The notes: generated from the letters alone by a model not told the origin. A stretch of DNA of 64,000 bases from Neorhizobium sp. NCHU2750 (GCF_003597675.1 NZ_CP030827.1:1426001-1490000), one strand, 5' to 3'. Counted from the first letter of the stretch, positions 30,692 through 40,264 are shown. Numbers and translations: made by a program.

Positions 30692-31048
30692 CGTGTCTCT
30701 GAATTGGGGCGGTGGGGCTTGGGCCGCGGGCTGGAAGATATCATCGATCGCGTCGCAGGCCAGCCGCGACGGAAGCCGCTGACCGGTGTTTCTGGCCTCC
30801 TCACGCAGATTTGCGCCCGTTTTTCACTGTCTCGCAAATTTGTGATCTCGTGCCGCATGCAAGTTTTTCGGTCGCGGCGGCGCAGTTAATGGAGTGTTTA
30901 TATTTTCATGAAAATAGAGACCTATCGGTGCGGTTTCGCACATGCGGCCAAGGGTAGGGCAAGGCCGCATGGGTGAGCCGAGGCTTTCGAGCTGGATGTA
31001 TCGCCTGCCCATCCGCCAGACGCAGGCTGTGTATGGAGTAATAGTATC
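30692..31048. other. Non-coding region between acyltransferase and porin-like gene
   Basis: 357 bp without a supportable gene. It must hold the promoters of the two divergent genes. An AT-rich patch (TTTATATTTTCATGAAAATAG, split by a TTTTCATGAAAA palindrome near 30902-30913) is the most promoter-like part, about 140 bp ahead of the porin-like gene, suggesting a long untranslated leader. Confidence 0.5.
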
Positions 31049-31684
31049 ATGAGCACCAAGCTCTTCACGCTGGCCGCTGCTGCCGGCATCGTATCCGTTT
31101 CCGCCCTTTCCGCTTCCGCTGCTGACCTGGCAAACGCCTACCAGCCGCCGGCTTACAATGAGCCTGCACCGTCCACGTCCGATTGGACCGGCGCCTATGC
31201 TGGTATCCATGCCGGTACCAACAGCGACCATAGCAACCCGTTCAAGAACGGCGCAAAGTTCTCCGGCGGCATCCATGGCGGCTACAACACCGAGATCAAC
31301 GGCGTTGTCGTCGGTGGCGAGCTCGAGCTTTCCCATCTCGGCGACACCAAGGTCAATGTCGGAAACGGCAAGCTGGCTGAACGCCAGCGCGTTGCCCTGA
31401 AGGCCAAGGTCGGCGCTCCGCTCGGCAGCACGTTGATTTACGGCACCGCCGGTGCCGCCATGACCAACCTGCGCGATTCCGGTGGCACCGAAGGCCCGGA
31501 TGGCTGGAAGCCCGGTTATGTCCTCGGCGTTGGCGTCGAGCAGAAGATCACCGGCAACCTGTCGGGTACCCTGGAATACAACTACACCCACACCGCCGAC
31601 GTGCGCAGCTTCGATGGCGTCGATACGCATGAAAGCAGCATCGGCGACCACACGATCAAGGCTGGCGTGAACTACAAGTTCTAG
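31049..31684 (+). CDS. Outer-membrane beta-barrel protein (RopB/Omp25 family)
   Basis: 211 residues with a signal peptide ending at SASAAD, then a proline-rich linker and an eight-strand barrel of the Omp25/RopB type: WTGAYAGIHAGTN, GGIHGGYNTEINGVVVGGELEL, ending in VNYKF with C-terminal aromatic as needed for BAM insertion. Such proteins are abundant surface proteins in Rhizobiaceae and Brucella. It stands alone with a strong terminator behind it, which suggests high expression. Confidence 0.88.
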   Translation: MSTKLFTLAAAAGIVSVSALSASAADLANAYQPPAYNEPAPSTSDWTGAYAGIHAGTNSDHSNPFKNGAKFSGGIHGGYNTEINGVVVGGELELSHLGDTKVNVGNGKLAERQRVALKAKVGAPLGSTLIYGTAGAAMTNLRDSGGTEGPDGWKPGYVLGVGVEQKITGNLSGTLEYNYTHTADVRSFDGVDTHESSIGDHTIKAGVNYKF

Positions 31685-31713
31685 TCCCGGCTTCGATCGA
31701 CAGATCGAACAGG

Positions 31714-31748
31714 CGGCGAGATGCTTCGGCATCTCGCCGTTTTCGTTT
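31714..31748 (+). terminator. Intrinsic terminator after the RopB-like gene
   Basis: 11-bp perfect stem (CGGCGAGATGC / GCATCTCGCCG) with a TTCG tetraloop and a TTTTCGTTT tail, preceded by a smaller TTCGATC/GATCGAA stem at 31692-31709. Confidence 0.92.
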
Positions 31749-31895
31749 GCGGTATTGGGAGACGAGTGCGGGTGGGGAACTGGCGTTTCCCCTTCCCTTG
31801 CGAGAGAGGATGTAAATTGGAGTTTTGGCTGGAAGGCTGGGTGCCGAGTTTTTCAGGAGATGGGCAGGGCGTTTATGCGGTGGAGCCCCTCTCTT

Positions 31896-31938
31896 GCAAT
31901 TTCTGAAACTTAGCCAAAGGCTAAGTTTCAGAAATTGC
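31896..31938. repeat. Perfect 20-bp-arm palindrome (rhizobial palindromic repeat, copy 1)
   Basis: Left arm 31896-31915 and right arm 31919-31938 are perfect reverse complements (core ACTTAGCC / GGCTAAGT, ends GCAATTTC / GAAATTGC), with an AAA loop. It lies directly beside a CTCTCCC-GCAA-GGGGAGAG hairpin (31942-31961). Related copies are at 32012-32053, 35126-35168 and 35213-35255. Confidence 0.85.
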
Positions 31939-32011
31939 TTTCTCTCCCGCAAGGGGAGAGATGACTCGCGGCGGGTCCGGCGTCTCTTTCTCCCCCTTGG
32001 CGGGGGAGAGT

Positions 32012-32053
32012 GGAATTTCAGCATCTTAGCTTCAGCTAAGTGCTAGAAATTCC
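32012..32053. repeat. Palindromic repeat, copy 2
   Basis: GGAATTTC...CTTAGCT pairs imperfectly with AGCTAAG...GAAATTCC around a TC loop. It shares the CTTAGC/GCTAAG core and AATTTC/GAAATT ends with copy 1. Between the copies are purine/pyrimidine-asymmetric CTCTCCC/GGGGAGAG modules, giving a mosaic. The whole gap 31749-32096 holds no supportable gene. Confidence 0.8.
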
Positions 32054-32096
32054 AAGAGAGGGGGCTTTCCTCTTCAGGCTCAGTCGCCGTTAAATC

Positions 32097-33539
32097 TCAG
32101 CCGCCGGACCAGAACCGGTCGTGATCGAACTCTTCATCCACCCCGAACGGCAGGGGGCTGCTGCGGGAGGTCTTCGCCGTCAGGTCCGTCAGCGTACGGC
32201 CGACCAGCACGGGAGCGGCCATGCCGCCGGCCTCACCCGGTGCCGAAAGCGCCCATTCGAGCACTGCATCCTCGCCGTCAAATTCGTCCTCGACATCGAG
32301 ATCCGGCCCGGTGATCGGCAAAAGCGCCAGCGAACCCTTCGGCATGCGCAGTTCCCGGCCAGCTGCCGGATGCTGCTGCTGCGCCGTCTTCAGGAAGGCC
32401 GGCGCGACCGCCGTTGAGATGATGGCAGGCGCGACATCGGTCTTTTCTTCCAAGGGGCCAAGGGAAGCAGTCCGAACCGGATCGACATCCGCCGGCGTCT
32501 GCGGCCGTGAACCGGGAAGTGGTGCCGCAAGCTTCGCGAGATCCGCAAATCCGTAGTCGTTCGCAGTCTCGGGCGTCGCTGCCGGTCTCGAGGCTGGCGG
32601 CGGTGGTGTAAGTTCGGCAGCGGCTGGCTGGGGAGGTGCAAGAGTGGCGAGTGCCTCAGCCGCGCGGCTCTTCGGTGTCGGCAGCATGGCCGCGATCACA
32701 CCGCTTGCCGGGCGCTTGGCGGCTCTGGCGCCCGAACCGCTGTCGTCATCGTCATCCGGCAGCGTGCCGGCGATCTCGATCGATTTCGACCCGACCCGGC
32801 GCTTGTAGTCGGCAACCGCCTCTGCATAGCCGGGAAGCGGGCTGCCGGAGGCGGGCAGGTGCATCGTCTTCCCGTGCGGGAAAATCCGCGCCAGTTCCTT
32901 GCGCGACATGCGCGGCCAGGCGCGAACATTGCCGACATCGAGATGCACGAAGGGCGAGCCGGATGTTGGGTAGAAGCCGACGCCGCCCACCTGCATCTGC
33001 ATGGCCATCTGGCGCAACGTCGAAAGCTTGACGCCCGGAATATAGAAATCCATCGCCTTGCCAAGCGTATGCTGGCTCTTCTTCGCCACGCCCGAACTGC
33101 GCGAACGGCCGCGCAGCATGGCATTGGTGCCGGGCGAGCGATAGGCGGAGACGACATGGATGTAATCCCTGGCGCCGCTGCGTTCATAGACCTCGAAGAC
33201 GAGATCGAGCAGCCGCGGATCCATGCGGGTCGCCTCGTTCTTGCGCCAGTCGCGCAGGAAACGGTTGATCTTCGCAAGGCCCTGGGCGTCGAAACGGCCG
33301 TCCCGCTTGTAGGTGATCGTCGCCCGCTCGCCGGTATGGGTGAAATAGAGTTTCAGCGCCCGGTCTTCCGCTTCCGCACCGATTGCCGAACCCGCCAGTG
33401 CGGCAACTGTGAGCGCAATGGTGCGCGACGCCCTGGAAAGGCTGCGGCCGATGGCCGTCAATGCGGGCAGCGCAGTCTGCCTGAGGAAACCGGTTCTTGC
33501 AGCGGAAGGGTTGAACCCATGCGACTGATACTCGGACAC
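32097..33539 (-). CDS. DUF882 (M15-like peptidase fold) exported protein
   Basis: 480 residues. A long N-terminus ends in a hydrophobic signal/anchor (IALTVAALAGSAIGAEA). The DUF882 domain (about 60-215) keeps zinc-peptidase-like features: SAYRSPGTNAML, SQHTLGKAMDFYI and SPFVHLDVG, as in the YcbK/D,D-carboxypeptidase M15 fold, so a role in peptidoglycan is likely. The remaining half is Pro/Ala-rich and low-complexity with an acidic end; it may be an envelope spacer. Confidence 0.85.
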   Translation of the reverse strand: MSEYQSHGFNPSAARTGFLRQTALPALTAIGRSLSRASRTIALTVAALAGSAIGAEAEDRALKLYFTHTGERATITYKRDGRFDAQGLAKINRFLRDWRKNEATRMDPRLLDLVFEVYERSGARDYIHVVSAYRSPGTNAMLRGRSRSSGVAKKSQHTLGKAMDFYIPGVKLSTLRQMAMQMQVGGVGFYPTSGSPFVHLDVGNVRAWPRMSRKELARIFPHGKTMHLPASGSPLPGYAEAVADYKRRVGSKSIEIAGTLPDDDDDSGSGARAAKRPASGVIAAMLPTPKSRAAEALATLAPPQPAAAELTPPPPASRPAATPETANDYGFADLAKLAAPLPGSRPQTPADVDPVRTASLGPLEEKTDVAPAIISTAVAPAFLKTAQQQHPAAGRELRMPKGSLALLPITGPDLDVEDEFDGEDAVLEWALSAPGEAGGMAAPVLVGRTLTDLTAKTSRSSPLPFGVDEEFDHDRFWSGG

Positions 33540-33999
33540 GACAGGACCCGTTCGACTGAAGACGACATTGGCGCGTTGGCCTGGCGGGCCGCGGCGCTTC
33601 GAACCGGCATTATGGTCAACAAAATGCTAATGGAAGGTTGATGAATGGTTGAGGCGAGGGGATCCGCCTCATATCGGCGCGTGTGCGTTCCGGACCATGC
33701 GGGCATGACCGATGGTAGGCACAGTGGTCATTCCTGCCCGGTAAGGCTGGCTGCGTATGTTGATAATAGCCAATCGTAATATGACTAACTATCTGTTTTT
33801 ATTCAGCGTCGATTCTGCCGTTCAATGATCTGCCTCAAAGAAGCAGCCGATGCCGCAGCCTAGTCTGCGAGGTAACGGTTTCGTTGGTTGGCGCTGAAAC
33901 TCTTGCCCTTCCTGGTTTGGCGGCCAATATCCGTTGCAGAGTATGTTCCACCCCTCTGTTTCACCAAAACGTCCCATTGAATGAATTGGAAGTGACGAC
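33540..33999. other. Non-coding region between DUF882 gene and glycerol dehydrogenase gene
   Basis: 460 bp without a supportable gene on either strand. It contains an AT-rich stretch around 33760-33810 and must hold two divergent promoters; I see no operator-like palindrome or repeat of the families found elsewhere in the window. Confidence 0.5.
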
Positions 34000-35091
34000 A
34001 TGACCAAGCGTATCTTTGCCTCTCCCGGCCGCTATATCCAGGGAAGCGGCGTCATTGCCGAACTGGGTGCCTATCTTGCCGAAATGGGTTCCAAGGCCCT
34101 GCTTGTCTCCGACGATATCGTCTGGGGGCTGATCGGCAAGAAGGTCGAGACGGCCGTTTCCGGCAAGGTCGAGTTCACCCGCGAAAAATTCTCCGGCGAG
34201 GCCTCCACCAACGAGATCAACCGCCTCGTCGACGTGGCGAAGAAGGGCGGCGCCAATCTTGTCGTCGGCATCGGCGGCGGCAAGACGCTGGATACGGTCA
34301 AGGCCGTGGCCGACGAATTGAAGAGCCCCGTCATCATCGTGCCGACGATCGCCTCGACGGACGCCCCCTGCAGCGCGCTGTCGGTCATCTATTCCGACGA
34401 CGGCGTGTTTGAAAAATATCGTTTCTACGCCAAGAATCCGGATCTCGTGCTGGTCGATACCTGGGTCTGCGCCCAGGCGCCGGTGCGCCTCTTCGCCTCC
34501 GGCATCGCCGATGGCCTTGCCACTTACGTCGAGGCGCTCGCCGTCAAGCGCTCCAATTCCAAGACCATGGTTGGCGGCGCCGCCACCATTGCCGGCATGG
34601 CGATTGCCGAAGCCTGCGAAAAGACGCTTCTCGCCTATGGCTTCAGCGCCTATCAGGCGGTTGAGCAGAAACTGGTGACGCCGGCCGTCGAGGCGGTAGT
34701 CGAGGCGGCAACGCTTCTCTCCGGCCTCGGCTTCGAAAACGGCGGCCTTGCTGCCGCCCACGCCATCCATAACGGCTTCACGGCGCTCAACGGCGATATC
34801 CACCACCTGACCCACGGCGAAAAGGTCGCCTATGGCACGCTTGCCCACATGATCCTCGAGGAACGCCCCGACGAGGAGATCGCCGGCTATATCGAGTTCT
34901 ACCGCCAGATCAAGATGCCGGTGACGCTCAAGGAACTGCATCTGGAAGGCGTCTCCCGCGAGGACCTGATCAAGGTCGGCGAACTCGCCAACAGCAAGGA
35001 CGACACGCTGCAGAACCTGCGCACCGATTTCACCGCCGAAGAGATTGCCGACGCGATCTTTGCGGTGGATGCGCTGGCAAAGGCTGTGTGA
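34000..35091 (+). CDS. gldA: Glycerol dehydrogenase
   Basis: NAD-dependent, zinc-containing oxidation of glycerol to dihydroxyacetone (iron-type alcohol dehydrogenase superfamily). 363 residues; NAD site GIGGGKTLDT near residue 90, PTIASTDAPCSALSVIY, and metal-binding histidines in AAHAIHNGFTAL and HHLTHGEKVAYG. No other glycerol genes are adjacent, so it may act with a distant dihydroxyacetone kinase. Followed by palindromic repeats. Confidence 0.93.
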   Translation: MTKRIFASPGRYIQGSGVIAELGAYLAEMGSKALLVSDDIVWGLIGKKVETAVSGKVEFTREKFSGEASTNEINRLVDVAKKGGANLVVGIGGGKTLDTVKAVADELKSPVIIVPTIASTDAPCSALSVIYSDDGVFEKYRFYAKNPDLVLVDTWVCAQAPVRLFASGIADGLATYVEALAVKRSNSKTMVGGAATIAGMAIAEACEKTLLAYGFSAYQAVEQKLVTPAVEAVVEAATLLSGLGFENGGLAAAHAIHNGFTALNGDIHHLTHGEKVAYGTLAHMILEERPDEEIAGYIEFYRQIKMPVTLKELHLEGVSREDLIKVGELANSKDDTLQNLRTDFTAEEIADAIFAVDALAKAV

Positions 35092-35101
35092 TGCCGTCTT
35101 T

Positions 35102-35168
35102 TCTCTCCCCTTGCGGGAGAGGAAGAAAAATCGGTGTCTTAGCTCGAAGAGCTAAGCGCCAGATTTTT
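35102..35168. repeat. Palindromic mosaic repeat, copy 3
   Basis: CTCTCCC-CTTG-CGGGAGAG (35103-35121) is the reverse complement form of the module at 31942-31961, and is followed by a palindrome (35126-35168) AAAAATC...CTTAGCTC-GAA-GAGCTAAG...GATTTTT. Same core as copies 1 and 2. Confidence 0.75.
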
Positions 35169-35212
35169 CAGGAGAGGGGCAATGCCGCGTTCCGCAACTA
35201 GGCCCCTCTCTT

Positions 35213-35255
35213 GGAATTTCTAGAACTTAGCCTTTGGCTATGTGCTAGAAATTCC
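35213..35255. repeat. Palindromic repeat, copy 4
   Basis: GGAATTTCTAGAACTTAGCC and its partner arm pair with two mismatches around a TTT loop. It is the closest relative of copy 2, 3.2 kb away, and is flanked on the left by GGCCCCTCTCTT, the same flank as copy 1 (GCCCCTCTCTT). Confidence 0.8.
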
Positions 35256-35317
35256 CGCAATCCTCTCGGGACGGCTGTGTCCTTGTATCCAGTCCGACGT
35301 GAGAATTTGTTGAACGG

Positions 35318-36223
35318 CTACTTAGCCTTGTCTCTCCACGTGAATGAACTCTCGTCCCCCACTAGCCAGAACTCCTTGCCGTCGATTCTCGCGAAGATTC
35401 GTGCAATATCCAAGAACTTGTAGATCTTGTCGGCTAGGTCGTACTCAGGACTTTCTTCCTTCACGATGTTTGCTCCGAACAGTTCAATCGACTCATCGTA
35501 ATCGATCACGAACGAGTGGTCCTTGTAGTGATTTACGAGCTTTTCAGCTACGAGATGGGCGGTCTGACCTTCTCCTAGTGGTCTTTTACCTAATAGTCGC
35601 TCGGCGTACTGGACTGCACTTTCCGATACTCGCTGATAATACCCTAAAACCCGAATGGGAACCTGATCTGATATATAAGGCCCTAAAAGTGACGCGGATT
35701 CTGGAAAGCGGCAGGCAAGATCGGCAATTACATCCAATGCATTTCCTAGCGCCAATGCAGGAAGGCCGTTAATCTGGGGATCGATAGGACCAAGTTCGCT
35801 CATCATCCCCATGTGAATTTCATTGGCGCCAAGGCATATGAGCGTCGCAGCAGATTTTGCCTTTCTAGGGATTGCCACAACAAATTTATCTTTGGCGAGG
35901 CGTTTGAGTGTTTTGCTCAGCAGGTAAGAAGGCTCTATTTCCCCGCCGTTGCTGTTAATTATTAATAATACATCTTTTGGATTTGATTTTAATTCGGCCG
36001 CGGCGGAGTAAATGTTATTTGCATGGTAGCTGGTTATACTATCATGTTCGTCGTGTAGAAACAGTATTTTATACCCATCCAGGCCGCTTGCTTTAATTAG
36101 GTCGACAATTTCATTTTTTACAGCTGCGGCTGCACCGTCTTGGTCATTGGCGCGAGATGCATCAATGAATTGAACGATGTTAGATTTGGGCGGCGTGGCG
36201 TCCTTTTCCTTCCTAGTCACCAT
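35318..36223 (-). CDS. Clp-fold serine protease, SDH family (PF01972-like)
   Basis: 301 residues of the ClpP/SppA fold. IINSNGGEIEPSY (about 89-100) is the oxyanion strand, S124 in PRKAKSAATLICLG is the expected nucleophile, and MSELGPIDPQINGLPA is the diagnostic family signature. No signal peptide, so probably cytosolic. Base composition is clearly AT-richer than all neighbours, pointing to transfer. The SD GAGGAA lies between the nrdJ terminator tail and the ATG. Targets are unknown; archaeal and phage-borne relatives exist. Confidence 0.82.
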   Translation of the reverse strand: MVTRKEKDATPPKSNIVQFIDASRANDQDGAAAAVKNEIVDLIKASGLDGYKILFLHDEHDSITSYHANNIYSAAAELKSNPKDVLLIINSNGGEIEPSYLLSKTLKRLAKDKFVVAIPRKAKSAATLICLGANEIHMGMMSELGPIDPQINGLPALALGNALDVIADLACRFPESASLLGPYISDQVPIRVLGYYQRVSESAVQYAERLLGKRPLGEGQTAHLVAEKLVNHYKDHSFVIDYDESIELFGANIVKEESPEYDLADKIYKFLDIARIFARIDGKEFWLVGDESSFTWRDKAK

Positions 36224-36235
36224 GTATGCTTCCTC

Positions 36236-36271
36236 AAAAAAAATAGCTCTGCGAAAATACGGCAGAGCTAT
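36236..36271 (-). terminator. Intrinsic terminator of nrdJ
   Basis: On the minus strand a perfect 10-bp stem (ATAGCTCTGC / GCAGAGCTAT) with a 9-nt loop is followed by a run of Ts, 31 bases behind the nrdJ stop. The start codon of the SDH-family gene is only 13 bases beyond the T-run. Confidence 0.9.
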
Positions 36272-36302
36272 CTAGTCAATCTTATCTACGTTTGTACACC
36301 CA

Positions 36303-39300
36303 TTAGCTGCAACCGCTCGTAGCCCCACACGTGTCGCACTTCTCGCAGGTCCCATTCCGAACCATCGTGAAGTTCTGGCACTCGGAGCACATGTTGCCCG
36401 TATAGCCCTGCATGATCGACTTCATACGGCGGTCGGCTTCCACCTTCTTGGCTTCCGTCTTGGCGCTTGCGGCATCTGCCGCGGCCTTGTCGGAGAACAG
36501 CGCGGTGGCGGCCTGCTGGCCTTCGTCGGCGATCACTTCTTCGGCGATCTCTTCTGCCAGTTCCTTGGCGCGCTCTTCATAATCGCGCTTGAAGGAAACG
36601 ACTTCCGAGGTCGAGATGGCAACCGTCGGCTCGAGCTTGCGGGCCGTATTGCCGGCAATCGAGGTGACGCTGGCCGAGGCGCGGGCAGGGGCTGCAGTGG
36701 CCGAGCCCTTGGCCTCCGAGCCGGCAGCCGAGGCGCCGCCCTGGATCAGGGTCGGCTTGTAGCCGCGGGTCCAGCCGGTCGAGACGAGCTGCGTCTTGCC
36801 TTCCTTGATGCCCTTGCCGAGTGCCGTATTGGAGAAGTCCGACGTATCGACGTGAGCAAGGTCATGACGGCCGAGATAGGAGACGGCGAGTTCGCGGAAC
36901 ACGTAGTCGAGGATCGACGTCGCGTTCTTGATCGCGTCATTGCCCGTCACGATCCCGGCCGGCTCGAACTTGGTGAAGGTGAAGGCCTCCACATATTCTT
37001 CCAGCGGCACGCCGTATTGCAGACCGAGCGAGATGGCGATGGCGAAGTTGTTCATCATCGCGCGGAAGGCAGCGCCTTCCTTGTGCATGTCGATGAAGAT
37101 CTCGCCGATCCGGCCGTCGCCGAATTCGCCGGTGCGCAGATAGACCTTGTGACCGCCGACATTGGCCTTCTGGGTATAACCCTGACGGCGGTTCGGCAGC
37201 TTTTCGCGCTCGCGGGTGACGCGCTCGATGACGCGTTCCACGATCTTCTCGGTAATCTGCACGGCCTGAGCAGCGGTCGGAGCGGCTACCAGTTCCTCGA
37301 TCGCTTCTTCCGCATCGTCCTCGTCGATCAGCGACGCATTGAGCGGCTGCGACAGCTTGGAACCGTCACGGTAGAGAGCGTTGGCCTTCAGAGCCAGCTT
37401 CCAGGACAGCATGTAGGCTGCGCCGCAATCTTCGACGGTTGCCTCGTTCGGCATGTTGATCGTCTTGGAGATCGCACCCGAGATGAACGGCTGGGCAGCC
37501 GCCATCATGCGAATGTGGGATTCAACCGAGAGATAACGCTTGCCGATCTTGCCGCACGGGTTGGCGCAATCGAAGACGGCGAGGTGTTCTTCCTTGAGGA
37601 AGGGCGCACCTTCCAGCGTCATCGCACCGCAGACGTGAACGTTGGCAGCCTCGATGTCCTTCTTGGCGAAACCGACATGCTCAAGCAGGTTGAAGCTCAT
37701 GTCGGACAGCTGCTCGTCGGTGACCTTGAGGGTTTCCTTGAGGAAGTCCGCACCGAGCGTCCACTGGTTGAAGACGAACTTGATGTCGAAGGCCGACTTC
37801 AAGGCGCCGTTCAGAGCCTCGATCTTCTCATCCGAAAAACCCTTGGCCTTCAGCGTGCCGGGGTTGATGCCGGGAGCCTGGTTCAGGTTGCCGTGGCCGA
37901 CAGCATAGGCTTCGATCTCGGCGATCTGGCTTTCCGAATAACCGAGCGAACGCAATGCATCCGGAACCGCACGGTTGATGATCTTGAAGTAACCGCCACC
38001 GGCGAGCTTCTTGAACTTCACGAGTGCGAAGTCGGGCTCGATGCCGGTCGTGTCGCAGTCCATCACCAGGCCGATCGTGCCGGTCGGCGCGATGACGGTC
38101 GTCTGGGCGTTGCGGTAGCCGTGCTTTTCACCAAGTTCCAGCGCCTTGTCCCAAGCCGCCTTGGCGTGGGTGGCGAGCGTCTGGTCCGGGTTTTCCGAAT
38201 GGTAGAGCGGAACCGGGTTGACCGACAGCTGCTCGTAACCGGAGGTTTCGCCATAGGCTGCGCGGCGATGGTTGCGCATGACGCGCAGCATGCTCTCGCG
38301 GTTCGGCGCAAAGTTCGGGAACGGGCCAAGCTCGCCGGCGATTTCAGCCGAGGTCGCATAGGCGATACCGGTCATGATCGCGGTGAGCGATCCTGCAATC
38401 GCACGGCCTTCCTTCGAATCATAGGGAATGCCCGACGACATCAGGAAACCGCCGATATTGGCATAGCCGAGGCCGAGCGTGCGGTACTGGTAGGAGAGTT
38501 CGGCAATTTCCTTCGACGGGAACTGCGCCATCATCACCGAGACTTCGAGAACGACGGTCCACAGGCGAACGGCATGTTCGTAATCTGCGATCGCGATGTT
38601 CTTCGTCGCCTTGTCCTTGAACTGGAGAAGGTTGAGCGAAGCAAGGTTGCAGGCCGTGTCGTCGAGGAACATGTATTCCGAGCACGGGTTCGAGCCGCGG
38701 ATCGGGCCACCGGCCGGCGACGTGTGCCAGTCGTTCATCGTCGTGTTGAAGTGGATGCCCGGATCGGCGGATGCCCATGCGGCATAGGAAATCTGTTCCC
38801 ACAGATCCTTGGCCTTGAGCGTCTTCATCACCCGGCCGTCCTTGCGGGCGGTCAGGTTCCATTCGCCGTCGTTTTCGACCGCACGAAGGAAGTCGTCCTT
38901 CAGCGAGACGGAGTTGTTGGAGTTCTGGCCGGATACCGTGAGATAGGCTTCCGAATCCCAGTCGATGTCATAGGTCTTGAACTCAAGATCCTTGTAGCCC
39001 TGCTGGGCGAACTGGATGACGCGCTTGACGTAGTTTTCCGGAACCAGATCCTTCTTGGCAGCGCGGATTTCGCGCTTCAAAGCCGGGTTCTTCAGCGGGT
39101 CGAAGCAATCGTCATCGGAGCCTTCGCAATTGACGCAGGCCTTCATGATCGCCTTCAGGTGCTTGGCGACGATCTTCGAACCGGTGACGAGGGCAGCAAC
39201 CTTCTGCTCTTCCTTGACCTTCCAGTTGATATATTCCTCGATATCCGGGTGATCGATATCGACAACGACCATCTTGGCCGCGCGACGGGTCGTGCCGCCG

Positions 39301-40109
39301 GACTTGATGGCGCCGGCAGCCCGGTCGCCGATCTTGAGGAAGCTCATCAGGCCGGAGGAACGGCCGCCGCCGGAAAGCTTTTCGCCTTCGCCGCGCAGAT
39401 GGGAGAAGTTGGAGCCGGTGCCGGAACCGTACTTGAACAGACGCGCTTCGCGAACCCACAGGTCCATGATGCCGCCTTCATTGACCAGATCGTCGCCGAC
39501 GGACTGGATGAAGCAGGCATGCGGCTGCGGATGCTCATAGGCCGACTTCGACTTGGTCAGCTTGCCGGTGAAGGGGTCGACATAGAAATGGCCCTGGCCG
39601 GGACCATCGATGCCATAGGCCCAGTGAAGACCGGTGTTGAACCACTGAGGGGAATTCGGGGCAACGCGCTGGGTGGCGAGCATATAGGCGAGCTCGTCCA
39701 TGAAGGCAGCGGCATCGTCTTCGGAGGTGAAATAGCCACCCTTCCAGCCCCAGTAGGTCCAGGTGCCGGCGAGACGCGTGAAGACCTGGCGAGCGTCGGT
39801 CTCGGGGCCGTACTGCTCTTCCTTCGGAAGGTCCTTCAGAGCCTTTTCGTCGGCAACGGAGCGCCACAGGAAGGACGGAACATCGTTCTCTTCGACCTTC
39901 TTCAAAAACTTCGGAACGCCGGCCTTGCGGAAATACTTCTGCGCCAGAACGTCGGTCGCGACCTGGGAGAACTGCGTCGGCACGTCGATATCGGCAAGCC
40001 GGAAGACGATGGAACCGTCCGGATTGCGGATCTCGCTGGTCGCCTTGCGGAACTCGATGGTTCCGTAGGCGCCTGTCTCAGGCTTCGTGAAACGACGTTC
40101 GATGCGCAT
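36303..40109 (-). CDS. nrdJ: Adenosylcobalamin-dependent (class II) ribonucleotide reductase
   Basis: Reduces ribonucleotides to deoxyribonucleotides, with oxygen-independent B12 radical chemistry. 1268 residues. Active-site features: ACFIQSV (C199), [26 protein letters not shown] (C476), the [21 protein letters not shown] loop and a C-terminal zinc ribbon with CSECQNF...CEKCDTCG and a terminal Cys pair. It is preceded by paired NrdR boxes and followed by its own terminator, so it forms a single-gene unit. Typical of rhizobia that depend on class II reductase. Confidence 0.97.
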   Translation of the reverse strand: MRIERRFTKPETGAYGTIEFRKATSEIRNPDGSIVFRLADIDVPTQFSQVATDVLAQKYFRKAGVPKFLKKVEENDVPSFLWRSVADEKALKDLPKEEQYGPETDARQVFTRLAGTWTYWGWKGGYFTSEDDAAAFMDELAYMLATQRVAPNSPQWFNTGLHWAYGIDGPGQGHFYVDPFTGKLTKSKSAYEHPQPHACFIQSVGDDLVNEGGIMDLWVREARLFKYGSGTGSNFSHLRGEGEKLSGGGRSSGLMSFLKIGDRAAGAIKSGGTTRRAAKMVVVDIDHPDIEEYINWKVKEEQKVAALVTGSKIVAKHLKAIMKACVNCEGSDDDCFDPLKNPALKREIRAAKKDLVPENYVKRVIQFAQQGYKDLEFKTYDIDWDSEAYLTVSGQNSNNSVSLKDDFLRAVENDGEWNLTARKDGRVMKTLKAKDLWEQISYAAWASADPGIHFNTTMNDWHTSPAGGPIRGSNPCSEYMFLDDTACNLASLNLLQFKDKATKNIAIADYEHAVRLWTVVLEVSVMMAQFPSKEIAELSYQYRTLGLGYANIGGFLMSSGIPYDSKEGRAIAGSLTAIMTGIAYATSAEIAGELGPFPNFAPNRESMLRVMRNHRRAAYGETSGYEQLSVNPVPLYHSENPDQTLATHAKAAWDKALELGEKHGYRNAQTTVIAPTGTIGLVMDCDTTGIEPDFALVKFKKLAGGGYFKIINRAVPDALRSLGYSESQIAEIEAYAVGHGNLNQAPGINPGTLKAKGFSDEKIEALNGALKSAFDIKFVFNQWTLGADFLKETLKVTDEQLSDMSFNLLEHVGFAKKDIEAANVHVCGAMTLEGAPFLKEEHLAVFDCANPCGKIGKRYLSVESHIRMMAAAQPFISGAISKTINMPNEATVEDCGAAYMLSWKLALKANALYRDGSKLSQPLNASLIDEDDAEEAIEELVAAPTAAQAVQITEKIVERVIERVTREREKLPNRRQGYTQKANVGGHKVYLRTGEFGDGRIGEIFIDMHKEGAAFRAMMNNFAIAISLGLQYGVPLEEYVEAFTFTKFEPAGIVTGNDAIKNATSILDYVFRELAVSYLGRHDLAHVDTSDFSNTALGKGIKEGKTQLVSTGWTRGYKPTLIQGGASAAGSEAKGSATAAPARASASVTSIAGNTARKLEPTVAISTSEVVSFKRDYEERAKELAEEIAEEVIADEGQQAATALFSDKAAADAASAKTEAKKVEADRRMKSIMQGYTGNMCSECQNFTMVRNGTCEKCDTCGATSGCS

Positions 40110-40216
40110 TGCCTCTAGTCCCTCATCCTTTGGCGCCGAAAAGGCGCACGTGTTCGATGCGGCCGCTCTCCATCATGGGCAGCCGGCTGAAATTCCATCC
40201 AGACTCATTGGATGTC

Positions 40217-40264
40217 TATCTGTATATTGTGCCGGATGATGGATGCCAACACTAAATATAGTGT
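40217..40264 (-). promoter_or_regulatory. Pair of NrdR boxes upstream of nrdJ
   Basis: ACACTAAATATAGTGT (40249-40264) fits the NrdR box consensus almost perfectly; a second, half-degenerate box with TATATTGTG ends at 40232. The two centres are 32 bp apart, about three helical turns, as known for NrdR repressor sites. They lie about 110-155 bp ahead of the nrdJ start codon. The repressor gene itself is not in the window. Confidence 0.85.

Noticed and set aside
31740..32060. CRISPR-like array from the repeated palindromes
   Set aside because: Repeats are palindromic, divergent, unevenly spaced and only two per cluster, with no cas genes; they fit intergenic mosaic elements.
36852..40118. 1088-codon open frame on the + strand opposite nrdJ
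   Set aside because: It mirrors the nrdJ frame in high-GC DNA, has no family similarity in its translation and no ribosome-binding site; a shadow of strong codon bias.
40110..40210. Cobalamin riboswitch in front of nrdJ
   Set aside because: Expected for some B12-dependent reductases, but I could not recognise the conserved B12-box; only a covariance search could settle it.
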